A stretch of 64,000 nucleotides of DNA. Origin: Himantopus leucocephalus. Lineage: Eukaryota; Chordata; Aves; Charadriiformes; Recurvirostridae. Under the pieces are notes generated by a model. The model had not been told where the DNA came from. It did no database searches and saw only the letters and a list, made by a program, of their open reading frames with translations. Below, in pieces: positions 50,721 through 60,707 of this stretch. The stretch lies in NCBI GenBank assembly GCA_003993805.1, contig RSEF01000003.1:81979129-82043128 (forward strand). The letters run 5' to 3'. Position numbers and translations under genes: made by a program. Within the stretch, counting starts at the first letter, position 1. Every line of letters starts with the position of its first letter.

Positions 50721-51840
50721 TTAATTCTGTATCTCTCACCCATGTTGAGAAGAACTTGCTTAGGAGAGAAGTCCTAATTTAAATGGGAAAAGTTTTGTGC
50801 ATAAATATTGCAATCTGAAAAGAGCTACAGAACTAAATCTACAAAGATTTAGGATGCAAATGAATATTCAGGACATAACCCTGAGCAAAGGTGTTACTGT
50901 TGAAGGGTCTGATGAGATGCACCTTTTTCTTTTCCTCTGATAATCATCTATTCACATACTTCTGACTTTTACACTAGGATTTACATCTATACTAAAACAT
51001 CTCATATCTTAAAGACATGAGGCTTCTGTTCTGCACTTGATGGGGCAAATCATTGTACTTTTCCATTCTTTTACTGAGTTGTGAGAGCCTGGAGAGCCTG
51101 CTCAGTTAGGAGGAAGATTAAGTACTGAAGTGACTTCTTAGGAGGAAAGAGCCTTAATGTGGGTCTGATTGAAAGACACATGGTTTCCTCTCCCCTCTCT
51201 TCTTCTTCAGTTATGATAAATCCACTTCAGCCAATAAGCCATTCAGTCACATTACTGCCTAAGCTACTACAACCTGCACCACAGCTAGCGTTTTCTTGCT
51301 GCTGATTTGGACACAAAACCAAGCTAACACAGATTTGTGCATTTTGGAGAAGACCTACTTCCCAGCTAGCCCATTTGTAGAATAATCAGAGCATATCTGT
51401 CTGTATTGGCTCACAGAAACAGACATTTAGTTTCTTTCACATCTAAATTTCTTCTTGAGATCCATATTCTAGTCAACTGGGACTAGAAAATATGTCTATC
51501 TAATGAGATGTATGAGGTGACTTAGTCCAGATGTTGTACAATTGAGGCAAAAACATTCACTTGATGCTACTGGACTGCAGAAAACAGATGGTAAAATTTG
51601 TCTTCTGGTGGCTCATGTATCATAGGAAAAGAGTACATACAAATTTCTTCCCTCTTTTTTGCTCCAACCAGACATTGCAATCCATCACCAACAATCAATA
51701 CCTACATTATTTGATTTTTTTCTATGTTACAACATCTCAGCTCACAGAAAATTTTCTAAGATAGTATCACAAACTTTTGTTGATCCAGACAACCGTGCAT
51801 TTTGGGGGCTATTCCAATCCCATTTTGAAAGGTTCCCTAT
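50721..51840. other. Unassigned DNA, no gene seen
   Basis: No recognisable gene or mobile element up to the LTR insertion. Confidence 0.5.
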
Positions 51841-51845
51841 AACAG
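51841..51845. repeat. Target site duplication AACAG (left)
   Basis: AACAG precedes the LTR and recurs immediately after it at 52467-52471. Confidence 0.8.
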
Positions 51846-52466
51846 TGTTTTGCCAATAGACAGGGTCAACAGAAAGGACACAGACACCAAGTCAAAAAGA
51901 TAAGCTTATTTTACTTTAGTTAAAAGCAGCATAAAGAATAAGCAAGATAATGCACCTAAACATTACTACATAGAGTTAACTATAGTCATTAAGCAAGATA
52001 CATCACCAATTGCCCTGATACTTTACCATCATCCAGAACTGTGCTTCAGCTGTGGAGCCCCGTCACAGTGAAGGATCGGAGAACTGCTCCCAGCAATTCG
52101 GAAATCCTACGCAGTGCGTCCACTCGTAAGTGAGGTCTCTGTCTTTGCTGTGAGAAGGTCCTGCTTATATACAGTTTAACAAACAAATCTATATGTCAAA
52201 ATGCACGGAAACATGGCGGATTGGCTTGCCTCACTTGGGCATGTCCAGGATCTGGCCAGGATCCCGGGCGCATCCAAGGAGTTCCCGTCTCTGGCTTAGG
52301 TTTAAAGGTTTCTATTCCTATCTTTTACGGTCTCCAGGGGTTGTTCCCATGGTTGTGTTTCATGCTGATATAATGCTGGTTGGGAGGTTGACTCAGAAGT
52401 CAACCTCTAGGTTCATTTAGAAGTCAACTTTGGTTTAAGGCCTATGGTTTAGGCATTTTTATGGCA
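51846..52466 (-). mobile_element. Solo LTR of an endogenous retrovirus (621 bp, minus strand)
   Basis: The plus strand begins TGTTTTGCC and ends ATGGCA, so the ends are TG...CA. Identical AACAG pentamers flank it. On the minus strand there is a TATA-type box (TATATAAG, plus coordinates 52164-52171). After it comes GC-richer leader-like sequence, and the element closes with GTGTCTGTGTCCTTTCTGTT-like U5 sequence near 51880. The putative U3 contains an inverted repeat AGGTTGAC...GTCAACCT (52385-52406) and a second AGAAGTCAAC word, possible enhancer sites. No viral gene adjoins it, so it is a solo LTR. Its ends and TATA box look well preserved, suggesting a fairly recent insertion. The 5-bp duplication points away from ERV1 and ERVK norms. 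Confidence 0.85.
52164..52171 (-). promoter_or_regulatory. TATA-type box of the LTR
   Basis: TATATAAG on the minus strand about 320 bp inside the LTR from its 3' end. This is a plausible position for the core promoter of this LTR. Confidence 0.6.
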
Positions 52467-52471
52467 AACAG
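52467..52471. repeat. Target site duplication AACAG (right)
   Basis: Exact match to the five bases left of the LTR. Confidence 0.8.
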
Positions 52472-53124
52472 CAAAAAGAGAGGGGGAAATCAACCATGCT
52501 ATAAGATGCCTTAATTTGGCTATTCTAGTCCATTCTACTTCTAAATCATTAGAAAGTTCGTAATTTACAGAGCACATTGTAAATATAAGATCACAGCCAT
52601 GGCATTCTAAACTAGCAATAATCACAGTCAATTGGCTTATTTGTGACCATATCATGGTGAAAATGATTAATACAATTTGTGCATTGTTACGGATAGAACA
52701 AATGACAAAGACTTTGGGACTCATTCTGATAAATATTGCAATAATAATATGATCATTTTCTATTTTTTTAATGATAAATTAATTGCTTTTTTCTGGAAAA
52801 CTGAGAAGAGTGTTTCTTGATGCCATTCCATTGGCTTTCTCTTCTCATCAGCTCAGACGTAGCATTGTACACAAAGGGTTTTATGCAAAATTTGGAAACT
52901 TGCATGTCAAAATCTCAAGAGACACAAATGTATAGTAATTGGATCTATTATCACAAAAAACTTGTCATTTGACCTATATTAATTATAAACTTAATGCTTT
53001 TTATATAAACCAGGAGACTGATTGTACAAATAAGAAATAAAAAGCAAAAATAACATAAAAGTACCAGAGTAATGATCAGCATTTTGAATTCTAGCCAGCA
53101 GGTGTTTTTAAGCAGCATTTCTGA
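52472..53124. other. Unassigned AT-rich DNA
   Basis: No feature recognised between the LTR and the CR1 cluster. Confidence 0.5.
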
Positions 53125-53645
53125 GGTGTTAATACTGAGACAGATGCTGTTTAACACAATTATTAATGATCAGGGTGATAGGATGGAATCCACCCTCAGA
53201 AAGTTCAAGGATGACAGCAGGTTGTGGGGCAGCTGTTGAAGGGGGAAAGGTAGGGCATCTCAATAGGTTGGATAAATGGGTTGACAGAAATCCCATGAAG
53301 TTCAACATGGGCAAACAGAGACTTCTGTGCCTGGGATGGAATAACCCCACGCACCAGTGCAGGTGTGGGGCTAGGAATCAGCTCTGTAAAAGGACCTGGA
53401 GTTGGTCACCATGGACAAGAAGTGAGCAGTACAGCCCTATAGTGGTCAACCCCACACTAAACTGTATTAACCAGCAGATTGAGGGAAGACATTATTCTTT
53501 GGTGTCTCACACTTATGAGTCTGCTTTGGAGACCACTGTACCTCATTTTGTCCTCCCCAACACAGGAAAGATGCTTTCAGACTGGGCAGAATGCAGTGAA
53601 GGGCCGCCAAACTGTTTAAGAGCATGGAACATATTATATATGAAA
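53125..53645 (+). mobile_element. Old CR1 LINE ORF2 fragment
   Basis: The plus strand follows the CR1 ORF2 order with many frameshifts. It shows GCTGTTTAACACAATTATTA (the LFNxxIND region of the RT), a CACCCTCAGAAAGTTCAAGG block (where FADDTKL normally is; the two aspartates remain as DD), and a CATGAAGTTCAACATGGGCA block. It goes on through GGAATAACCCCACGCACCAG and GAGACCACTGTACCTCATTT to CAGTGAAGGGCCGCCAAAC. The 162-codon open frame at 53166-53654 is this relic read out of frame in parts. It is older than the CR1 piece that follows. Confidence 0.9.
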
Positions 53646-53667
53646 AGAAGATGATCCCAAGATGAGT

Positions 53668-53878
53668 AGTGCAGTTAATACACTTGAGGGAAGGGATACC
53701 CTCTAGAGGGAACTTGCCAGGTTTGCAAAGTGAGCGCATGTGAACCTCTTGAAGTTCAACAAGGCCAAGTGCAAGGTCTTGCACCCGGGTCAGGGCAATC
53801 ACCAGTATCAGCATAGGCTGTGGGACGAATGGATTAAGAGCAACCCTGAGGAGAAGGACATGGGGATACTAGTGAAAA
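53668..53878 (+). mobile_element. Second CR1 ORF2 fragment, running into a gap
   Basis: Starts with GTGCAGTTAATACACTTGAG and continues with GGGAAGGGATACCCTCTAGA, GAAGTTCAACAAGGCCAAGT, GGTCTTGCACCCGGGTCAGG and CCCTGAGGAGAAGGACATGG. These blocks repeat a region already present in the preceding CR1 (its 53290-53400 part), so this is a separate insertion of a different CR1 lineage. It stops at the gap after ATACTAGTGAAAA. Confidence 0.9.
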
Positions 53879-53978
53879 NNNNNNNNNNNNNNNNNNNNNN
53901 NNNNNNNNNNNNNNNNNNNNNNNNNNNNNNNNNNNNNNNNNNNNNNNNNNNNNNNNNNNNNNNNNNNNNNNNNNNNNN
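53879..53978. other. Assembly gap (100 N)
   Basis: Exactly 100 N between two inverted CR1 arms. Confidence 0.99.
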
Positions 53979-54118
53979 TTTTCACTAGTATCCCCATGTC
54001 CTTCTCCTCAGGGTTGCTCTTCATCCATTCGTCCCACAGCCTGTGCTGGTACTGGTGATTGCCCTGACCCGGGTGCAGGACCTTGCACTTAGTCTTGTTT
54101 GAACTTCATGGTGACAAA
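53979..54118 (-). mobile_element. CR1 ORF2 fragment inverted relative to the left arm
   Basis: The plus strand reads TTTTCACTAGTATCCCCATG, CCTTCTCCTCAGGGTTGCTC, CCATTCGTCCCACAGCCTGT and GACCCGGGTGCAGGACCTTG. This is the reverse complement of 53742-53878 with only a few single-base differences and one insertion. Similarity fades after the GAACTTCATGG block. Both arms meet the gap at the same base of the CR1 sequence. Confidence 0.9.
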
Positions 54119-57100
54119 CTTCCTCATCTCTGCAAGGAAAAGCCAAGGAAAATAAAATACCAGAGCCCATCTATGTTCTCCAGCCTCACAATGTGTGTTT
54201 GCATGCACCCACTAGAAATGTAGACATTTATGGAGAGTTTCTGGCAAAAATAGAGACACAGAAGAAGGAATTAATCTGGGGGCTTGTCTCCTTTTAATGA
54301 ACCATGACTCAAATTGGTGATGATGCTGAATTAAAATCATGAAGACATAATCTGCCTTTATACAGTTCATAAAATAGATGGTAGACATGAAAAATGGAAT
54401 ATAAAAAAAGAAAAAAAAAGACAGAATGTGGGACCACAGAAATTAAAAGGAGGGAAAACCCCCACAAATATTTACCAGAGTAGGCCAAACATCAGAAGAA
54501 AGGAACAGGGGAAGTTAATCTCTCAGTTTTTGAATCCTAAAGTCTTTTGCAGGATGTCTTTGTAGAGGGCAGACTTCAGCAAACACAAGGTTTTTGAGTC
54601 ATCATGAAGGATTCTGAATGAAAGTTCAAGACTTGTTTCAGACAGGAAATCAGATTAGCTGAACCTTTCTGAGCTCAAAAATACTTGAAACCTGTTCAGT
54701 AAGGACCATCCATCAGATGAACTGAAATAGGCAGGCTTCCCATAGAAGATCAATAACAGTTAAAATAACAGGAAGATGTATGGAAGTTCAATTAAATTTG
54801 TCTAGGAAAACATACATCTGACATTTCAGTATGTATTTCAGTAAATGTAACAAGATTGTTTCAGTGTAAGGCTTTTTATTATTATTTAATATTAGAGACA
54901 ATATAATCTCAGTTGATATAACACAACACAGCCCCACTGAAATCAACAGAGCTATAGTGATTTATAGCAACTGAAGATCTCACCCTGTATTTTTACATTA
55001 ATAAGCTTCAAAAAGCTATTTCTTCACAAATAAGAAAGCTAATTGTCTGACCTTTCAGCCTCACCCCTTTTTATAGCTGTCTTGGGGATTTATGGAGAAG
55101 AGTTATGAGAAACAACCCATCTCAGGACAGGGTCAGCTGAACCTCTGCACCACTCAGGTTTCTCTGAGCACGACTTTGCTATCCAGTGTGGCACGATGCT
55201 GAAGCAGCTGAGGTGCCTTAGTTACTGAAGCTGTTGTATTTCATATTACAGCCACAAGACAGCTCCGGAGCTGAACTTCGGTGTCCAGTGTGCAGGTGGG
55301 GTCTGGGAGTTCAGGGGGAACCATCTTTGGCCTTTCTTGTCACAGCATGGAAACTGAAATCCTTAGATGGGGTCACGCTCTTCTTTTTAAGTGCTTTTCA
55401 CTTTGTGGCTGGACAGAATGGATTTCCAGCAGTTATGTTTTATTCCATTCAGAAACTTCAGCTGGTAGGTTTGACCAACTTCTTCCCTGAAACAAAACAA
55501 TTCTATTTAGCACATGGTAACATGCATTAGGAAAAACAGGTTTTAAAACGATGATGCATACCTTTTATATGCTCTATCCATCTTATAGTTATTCACAGTT
55601 AATCTTACATTTCACTACAAGTCAAATAAGATAAATTTTCCTCTTAAGTTACTGGGGCAGAACTAAATCAATCAGCATCCCCTTAGCCAGCCCAGATCCT
55701 GCTGTGTCTTTGGGTCTTTCAGTCTTGTTTCCTTTTGTTCATGCTACCTTGAGTGCTCCCCATGAGAGTGGGCTGGAGCCATTAAGACTGTTATCTCTAG
55801 TATTGCCTCTTAATGACCCTTAAGTGTAAACTGTTAGGCACCAATTAGAAAGGCCTCCTCCCTCTTTCTCTAAGTGGGTAGGCTCTATTAACTTGACAAA
55901 TCCTCAAGGTGAAATATCTATTGGGTACAGATTAAAGTTGTTTAGGAGTTTTTTCTTCCCAGAAGAAGCTGATTCAGCAAGACCAAAATGCTTATTAGGA
56001 ATATATTGCTTTTGAAAAACACCCAACGAAATTCAGCCAGAGCTTAATGAAAATGCTTGATTTTCTGCTGATGCATTCAGTGGGGAAACCTGACTTGCTT
56101 TAGTGTATGCAGGGATACGGGAATCACACCATGAGTACTGCCAGAAAATCTCAGTGTTTTACTGACATGAAGCTGAGAAACTGGAATTTTTTAGATCACC
56201 TTTTTCAGTCTCGCAGAGGAGTGCTGAAGTGTGTATTTACAAACTCGATGATTTCAGACCCTTCCACATACCCTATGTAAATCCATTTTATATCCATCTA
56301 TCTGTTGTTCAGTTACGCCCTAGGCTCTTGGATTCCCCCGTCTTGTACATCATATAGAAACTACAGAAATACCAGGACCCACGGATGACCTGAGGACCTG
56401 GATTGTCAGGTTCAACACTATTTATTTTTAATTATTTCTTTTTTTATTGTAAGTATTTTATTAAAACTGCATTGAAACAATTCTGCTTTTTCTTTCACAA
56501 TGAAGCATTTCAATTTCTCTCCTCTCCAAATGTTGGAATTTTCTGTGATCAGGAATTGTAGCTTTTTACTTCACTTCTAATTTTAAAGTGCTGATAGTAA
56601 GAGACTTGGAACTCGCCTCACTAATTATCAAAAGACACTCCTACCTTTATTATACATCTCAGACAAGAGCTTATGAAAAAGAATTCTGTAACAGTGTTGT
56701 ACAGTATTATCTGCTCTGTGCCCATGGCGCAAGGGTAAAGGAAAATTTTATACTCATCATGAAAGTTGCATCAGTTTGCATCAAATATGGATCTTTTTAT
56801 GCAAATAGGATTCCCCACTGCTTCTATTACAACTTGCTGCTAGAAACCGGTACCTGCAAATTCTCCTTCCTTCAATGTGTTGGGGATTTCATTTCTATTG
56901 ATGACAAATGCTATTACACAGTAAGGGATTATAGGAATTGATTTAGAACAAAAAATATGAGAAGGATTATATATGTAAATGGAGGAAGGAAGGCCAAAAG
57001 AGTAGTTTAGAATGCAAGAAATGATAGAATAAAAAGCAGAAATAAGAGTGTATACACAATAAATAGATAGTATTTCTGATAGTGAGAATTTGACTGTATG

Positions 57101-57892
57101 ACAGACATCATGCAAAAGTAAATATGCTCAGTGCTACAATAGGCTTTGGCACAACTGGAATATTTTTTAATATTAGCATGGGAAGAATACCAGGGTTTTG
57201 ACTATGTGACTTGTATGTGACTTTTCAGGCCATATCTTCAGCTGACATAGACGTGCACAAATTTATTTCAGTAGAGCTTAGATTTATACCAGGATGTGAG
57301 TTTTGCCCCTTCCTTAGGGGATGTCTTTGATTGTTCAACTTCTCCATCACTATAAAGCCAGGGAAAATAACTGGGGTCAGTTATGCTCTTTTACCAATAC
57401 ATATACTTTCAAATAGCTACAGGATGAGACCTGGGATGTCTAATTTTGATCGGTTTAGAGTTTTCTTTGCCACTGTTTTAAGTGTATAGGTCCTGTAAAT
57501 GATTCAGCTTTAATGGGAAGATGCATGATTGCTCCCGTGTATTGTTCTTATGGAACTACAAAAGCAGGACAGTGTGTTAATTATCCAAGCATACAATCAG
57601 GTACCCAGAAAGATAGAGAATAAATGTTTTCTTCACTATGACAAAGCTTTTGTGTAGGCAATCTCATTGTAAAATCTTTGCTTTCCATGCAGCTTTGAAA
57701 CAGAGCTGCAGGAATGATGAAGAAAGATGATGGAGAAATCTGCATCTACTATAAGCTACATGACTTTCCCAGGGCTGCTGCTAGACTCATATAAAGGACA
57801 GACATTTTCTGCTTATTAGATTGTCTCTCTATATCCCTTTTTAGGTTTTAAACAAATAGTTTTCCTAAAAACTATAGAAAGGAATGAGGAAT
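54119..57892. other. Unassigned DNA, no gene seen
   Basis: No mobile element recognised. Open frames (up to 117 codons at 56588-56941) show no family features. A slightly GC-richer part spans about 55080-55400. Confidence 0.5.
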
Positions 57893-57945
57893 GGGAAGGG
57901 AAGGCAAGGCAAGGCAAGGCAAGGCAAGGCAAGGCAAGGCAAGGA
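57893..57945. repeat. (AAGGC)n pentanucleotide repeat
   Basis: Eight uninterrupted AAGGC units (57901-57940) preceded by GGGAAGGG. The plus frame across it would encode a GKARQ repeat, a by-product of the 15-base period and not evidence of a protein. Confidence 0.95.
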
Positions 57946-58260
57946 TTCAAGAAAATACTTGCACAAAGGGGTTTTTTTTCCTCCTACGATTGAATTTATC
58001 AGGGAAGTGCATACTCCTATGTGGTTGGAAGCTAAGTTTGTAAATTTGTCCTACAGATACATGACACAAGCCTTTATTTTTTTTTTCTGATTTTCTCATT
58101 TTTTTGGTACTACTGTAGAAAGAAAAATAAAAGAAATGCCATCTTTTTCATGCATATGGTGACACTTCATCTTCCCATGTGCAACACTTCACACTGAAGC
58201 TTACAGCAGTCACTGATTCAGTATAAAAACAGATAAAGTCAATATAAAGGCTCAGGGAAA
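57946..58260. other. Unassigned AT-rich DNA
   Basis: No feature other than poly(T) near 58076-58087. Confidence 0.5.
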
Positions 58261-58326
58261 GAAAAAAAGCAAACCCCCAAACCCCCAAAACAAAACAAAC
58301 AAAAAAACCCAAACACCCAAAAAACA
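58261..58326. repeat. A/C low-complexity tract
   Basis: Adenine-rich with CCCCC at 58274-58278 and 58282-58286, then further CCC runs. It is simple sequence, not a telomeric repeat. Confidence 0.85.
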
Positions 58327-60437
58327 GTGAAAAGAGCTATAGCCACTTTTTCAACATTCAATCAATTGTGAGGCCACTCACTACAGCATAGTCTAAACCA
58401 CAGTGCACCGGTTTCTGAATGAAAACACCTATGAGTAATTGCTAAAGTGCTTATACAAGCCAGTTCTGCATTAGGATGAAATCCATGATGCAATTGGGAA
58501 AACAGAAGTTCTGCATACTGAGGAGATTCATCCTTCCCACTGGAATCTTTTAGAGGATCTTTTAATATTCCATTTGTGGTTTTGCACTAAATGGGTACAA
58601 GTAATAAAATATATGTCAGAGAAACATTTCCTTCATTTTAAAAAAGAAGAAGAAGAAAAAAAAAAGACCTTCTCTTGCTGGGCTAAAGCCAAAGCAGGAA
58701 GCAGAGAGTGCGACTCAGTAGTGTTTATTCTTTGGGTACGTTATAAAGTCTTTCCTTCAGTACTCTGAATGTAAACAGGCTAGTTCTGAGCTTTACCCAA
58801 CAGGGATACTTCCATGGACTGCTACTGGATGGAAGTCTTACATAAGATGAACAACCAGCGTTCAAAGAAAAAAATCATGTCTTGATTTTCTACAGTTCAT
58901 ATGCACACTAAGCATTTTAAATAAATAAATTACTATAAATAACTAAATTACTGAAAATATTACTATCTGCAGAGAATTTTGAGGTATTCGGTGATTATTA
59001 AAGAAGCTCCTGTTCCTCTGAACTCTTGCAAGGTGCCACGCTAGTTGAGAAGGAAACATTTTAAAAAATAATATTGTTCTTTTTTCCCCCAAACTCAGTA
59101 GCATTTTTCCTTTGGAAATGTGTTTTTCTCTCTCTTCTACCTGCCTGTGTTACATGTTCCATCAAAAGTGAGAGAGGAGTTGTTCAGTTTTTCCAAGAAG
59201 AGTGGTCATACATCTTCCTTATAGATGTACACGATTAGGTAATAAAAATCAATTCAAATGTTTCCAAAGTAATCAAATAGCCATTGGTTGAATTTTCACC
59301 TGACAGCAGAAAAGTATAATGTATAGCAGAGTATAACACAAAGTGCTGTGTTTTATAGTAGGAATACACGGTGGTTTTTCACTGAAACTAACTCCTTTCA
59401 GAGATAATTGCCTTGTTTATTTACTAATGATTACTCCAGATACAAAGCTATGTCTGCTTAAAACATAGGGTTTTCACAAGGAAAAAAGTGCGGTTAATTT
59501 CAGAAGGAAATTTTATATCTTTCTCTATATTTAGAAATCATTAAGCAAATGATTTGTCAAATCACATGTAATAGATTTACTTTTATTGATGTTGATCTTT
59601 CACAATATTGGGAGAGAGAAGTAATAAAGATAAAATCTGTGAAAGATGCCAAATGGAGAACATTTATTTCTATTTTTCCTAATTAAACAAGCTTTGTAAG
59701 TAAACAGTCCTAAACTTTATCTCAACCTCTTCTTAGTCAAGATGAATACACTTATAAGAACTGCCATAATAATCTTATTTAATACTCTCTCTGGGCCTGT
59801 TACATAAAACTTTAATGAATAATTTGTCAACAATAGACATAAATCTCTCTGCTGATACATATCTTAATCTTTTTCATAATTTGCAGGTCAAAGTCTATTA
59901 TGCTTAATGCAAAAAAAATGTATCTGAGCAATATTAAAGATACCATATTCAGACAGGTTTATTGCACACAGAGACATCCATTCACACTGGATGTTTCTCA
60001 TTATTAGCAAAGATATATATATTTGCAATAGTAGATTCAAATTACACCTTTTCTTTCATTACCCAGCTGCATTATAAGATTTCCTGGGCTCCATTTAATT
60101 TATTGCAGCTTCTTGTTATGCAAAGAAAGCATCTACTTAAAAAAAATCTACATATCAGATTGTATAGAGACTTCACACTGGGAGAGAGATTATTAAAATG
60201 TGATTTATGTTTCTGAATCTGAAGTAAATCACCTGATTGTGAAATAGTTTCTAAAAGAAGCTAATTTCTCTTGCTTGTTTTTAGCATATTGTAATTTAAA
60301 TGAAAGGTAAGTTTTCCTGCATTTTGTGACTTTGCAGGGCAATTTCACAAGCTTCCTTTTAATCTCTTTGTTGCTGTAGTAAACTTGTTTATTTCTTGTT
60401 CAATGTTCCTATTTAATCTTTTTTTTTTTTTCTTTCC
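58327..60437. other. Unassigned AT-rich DNA
   Basis: No gene or repeat family recognised. It leads up to the large palindrome and is rich in TAAT and ATTA words. Confidence 0.5.
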
Positions 60438-60707
60438 TTTAAATAGACTGAAATTAATAGTGTCCCCTACATTTTAGGTTATTTTACTGATGGTTTTGCA
60501 CCAATTAATTTTTCTCAGAAAAGTTTTCAATTAAACCCCTGGTGATAGGAAGTGGAATTCTCCAACACTAATCTGGAAATTCCACCTCCCAATCACTGGG
60601 GGGTTAATTGAAGGCTTTTCTGTGGAAAAAAATTGATTGGTGTATAACCAATCAGCAAAATATTATGAGACTATAAGGAATACTGTTAACCTTGGACTAT
60701 CTAAGGA
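60438..60707. repeat. Long imperfect palindrome (about 270 bp)
   Basis: The right half, reverse-complemented, aligns with the left half almost end to end. The central stem is strongest: GGAATTCTCC (60554-60563) pairs with GGAAATTCC (60575-60583), around a loop of about 11 bases. Outward, CAATTAAACCCC faces GGGGTTAATTG, CAGAAAAG faces CTTTTCTG, GCACCAATTAATTTTT faces AAAAAATTGATTGGTGT, and TTTTACTGA faces TCAGCAAAA. Weaker pairing continues to AAATAGACTG against GGACTATCT at the ends. Many mismatches are C/T or A/G, as expected if an originally exact hairpin decayed by transitions. No terminal target duplication is evident. It may be a relic of a hairpin-type DNA transposon or a conserved palindromic repeat. 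I do not recognise the family. Confidence 0.85.

Noticed and set aside
53166..53654. 162-codon plus-strand open frame as a gene
   Set aside because: It is a frame-shifted reading of an old CR1 ORF2 fragment.
55234..55310. Short exon between a CATATTACAG acceptor and a TGCAGGTGGG donor
   Set aside because: Only about 44 bases, with no other exon to join; splice-like words of this quality are common by chance.
57884..58090. Peptide with GKARQ repeats
   Set aside because: Produced by translation of the AAGGC microsatellite.
58261..58326. Interstitial telomere repeat
   Set aside because: The units are AAACCCCC and mixed A/C, not TTAGGG/CCCTAA.
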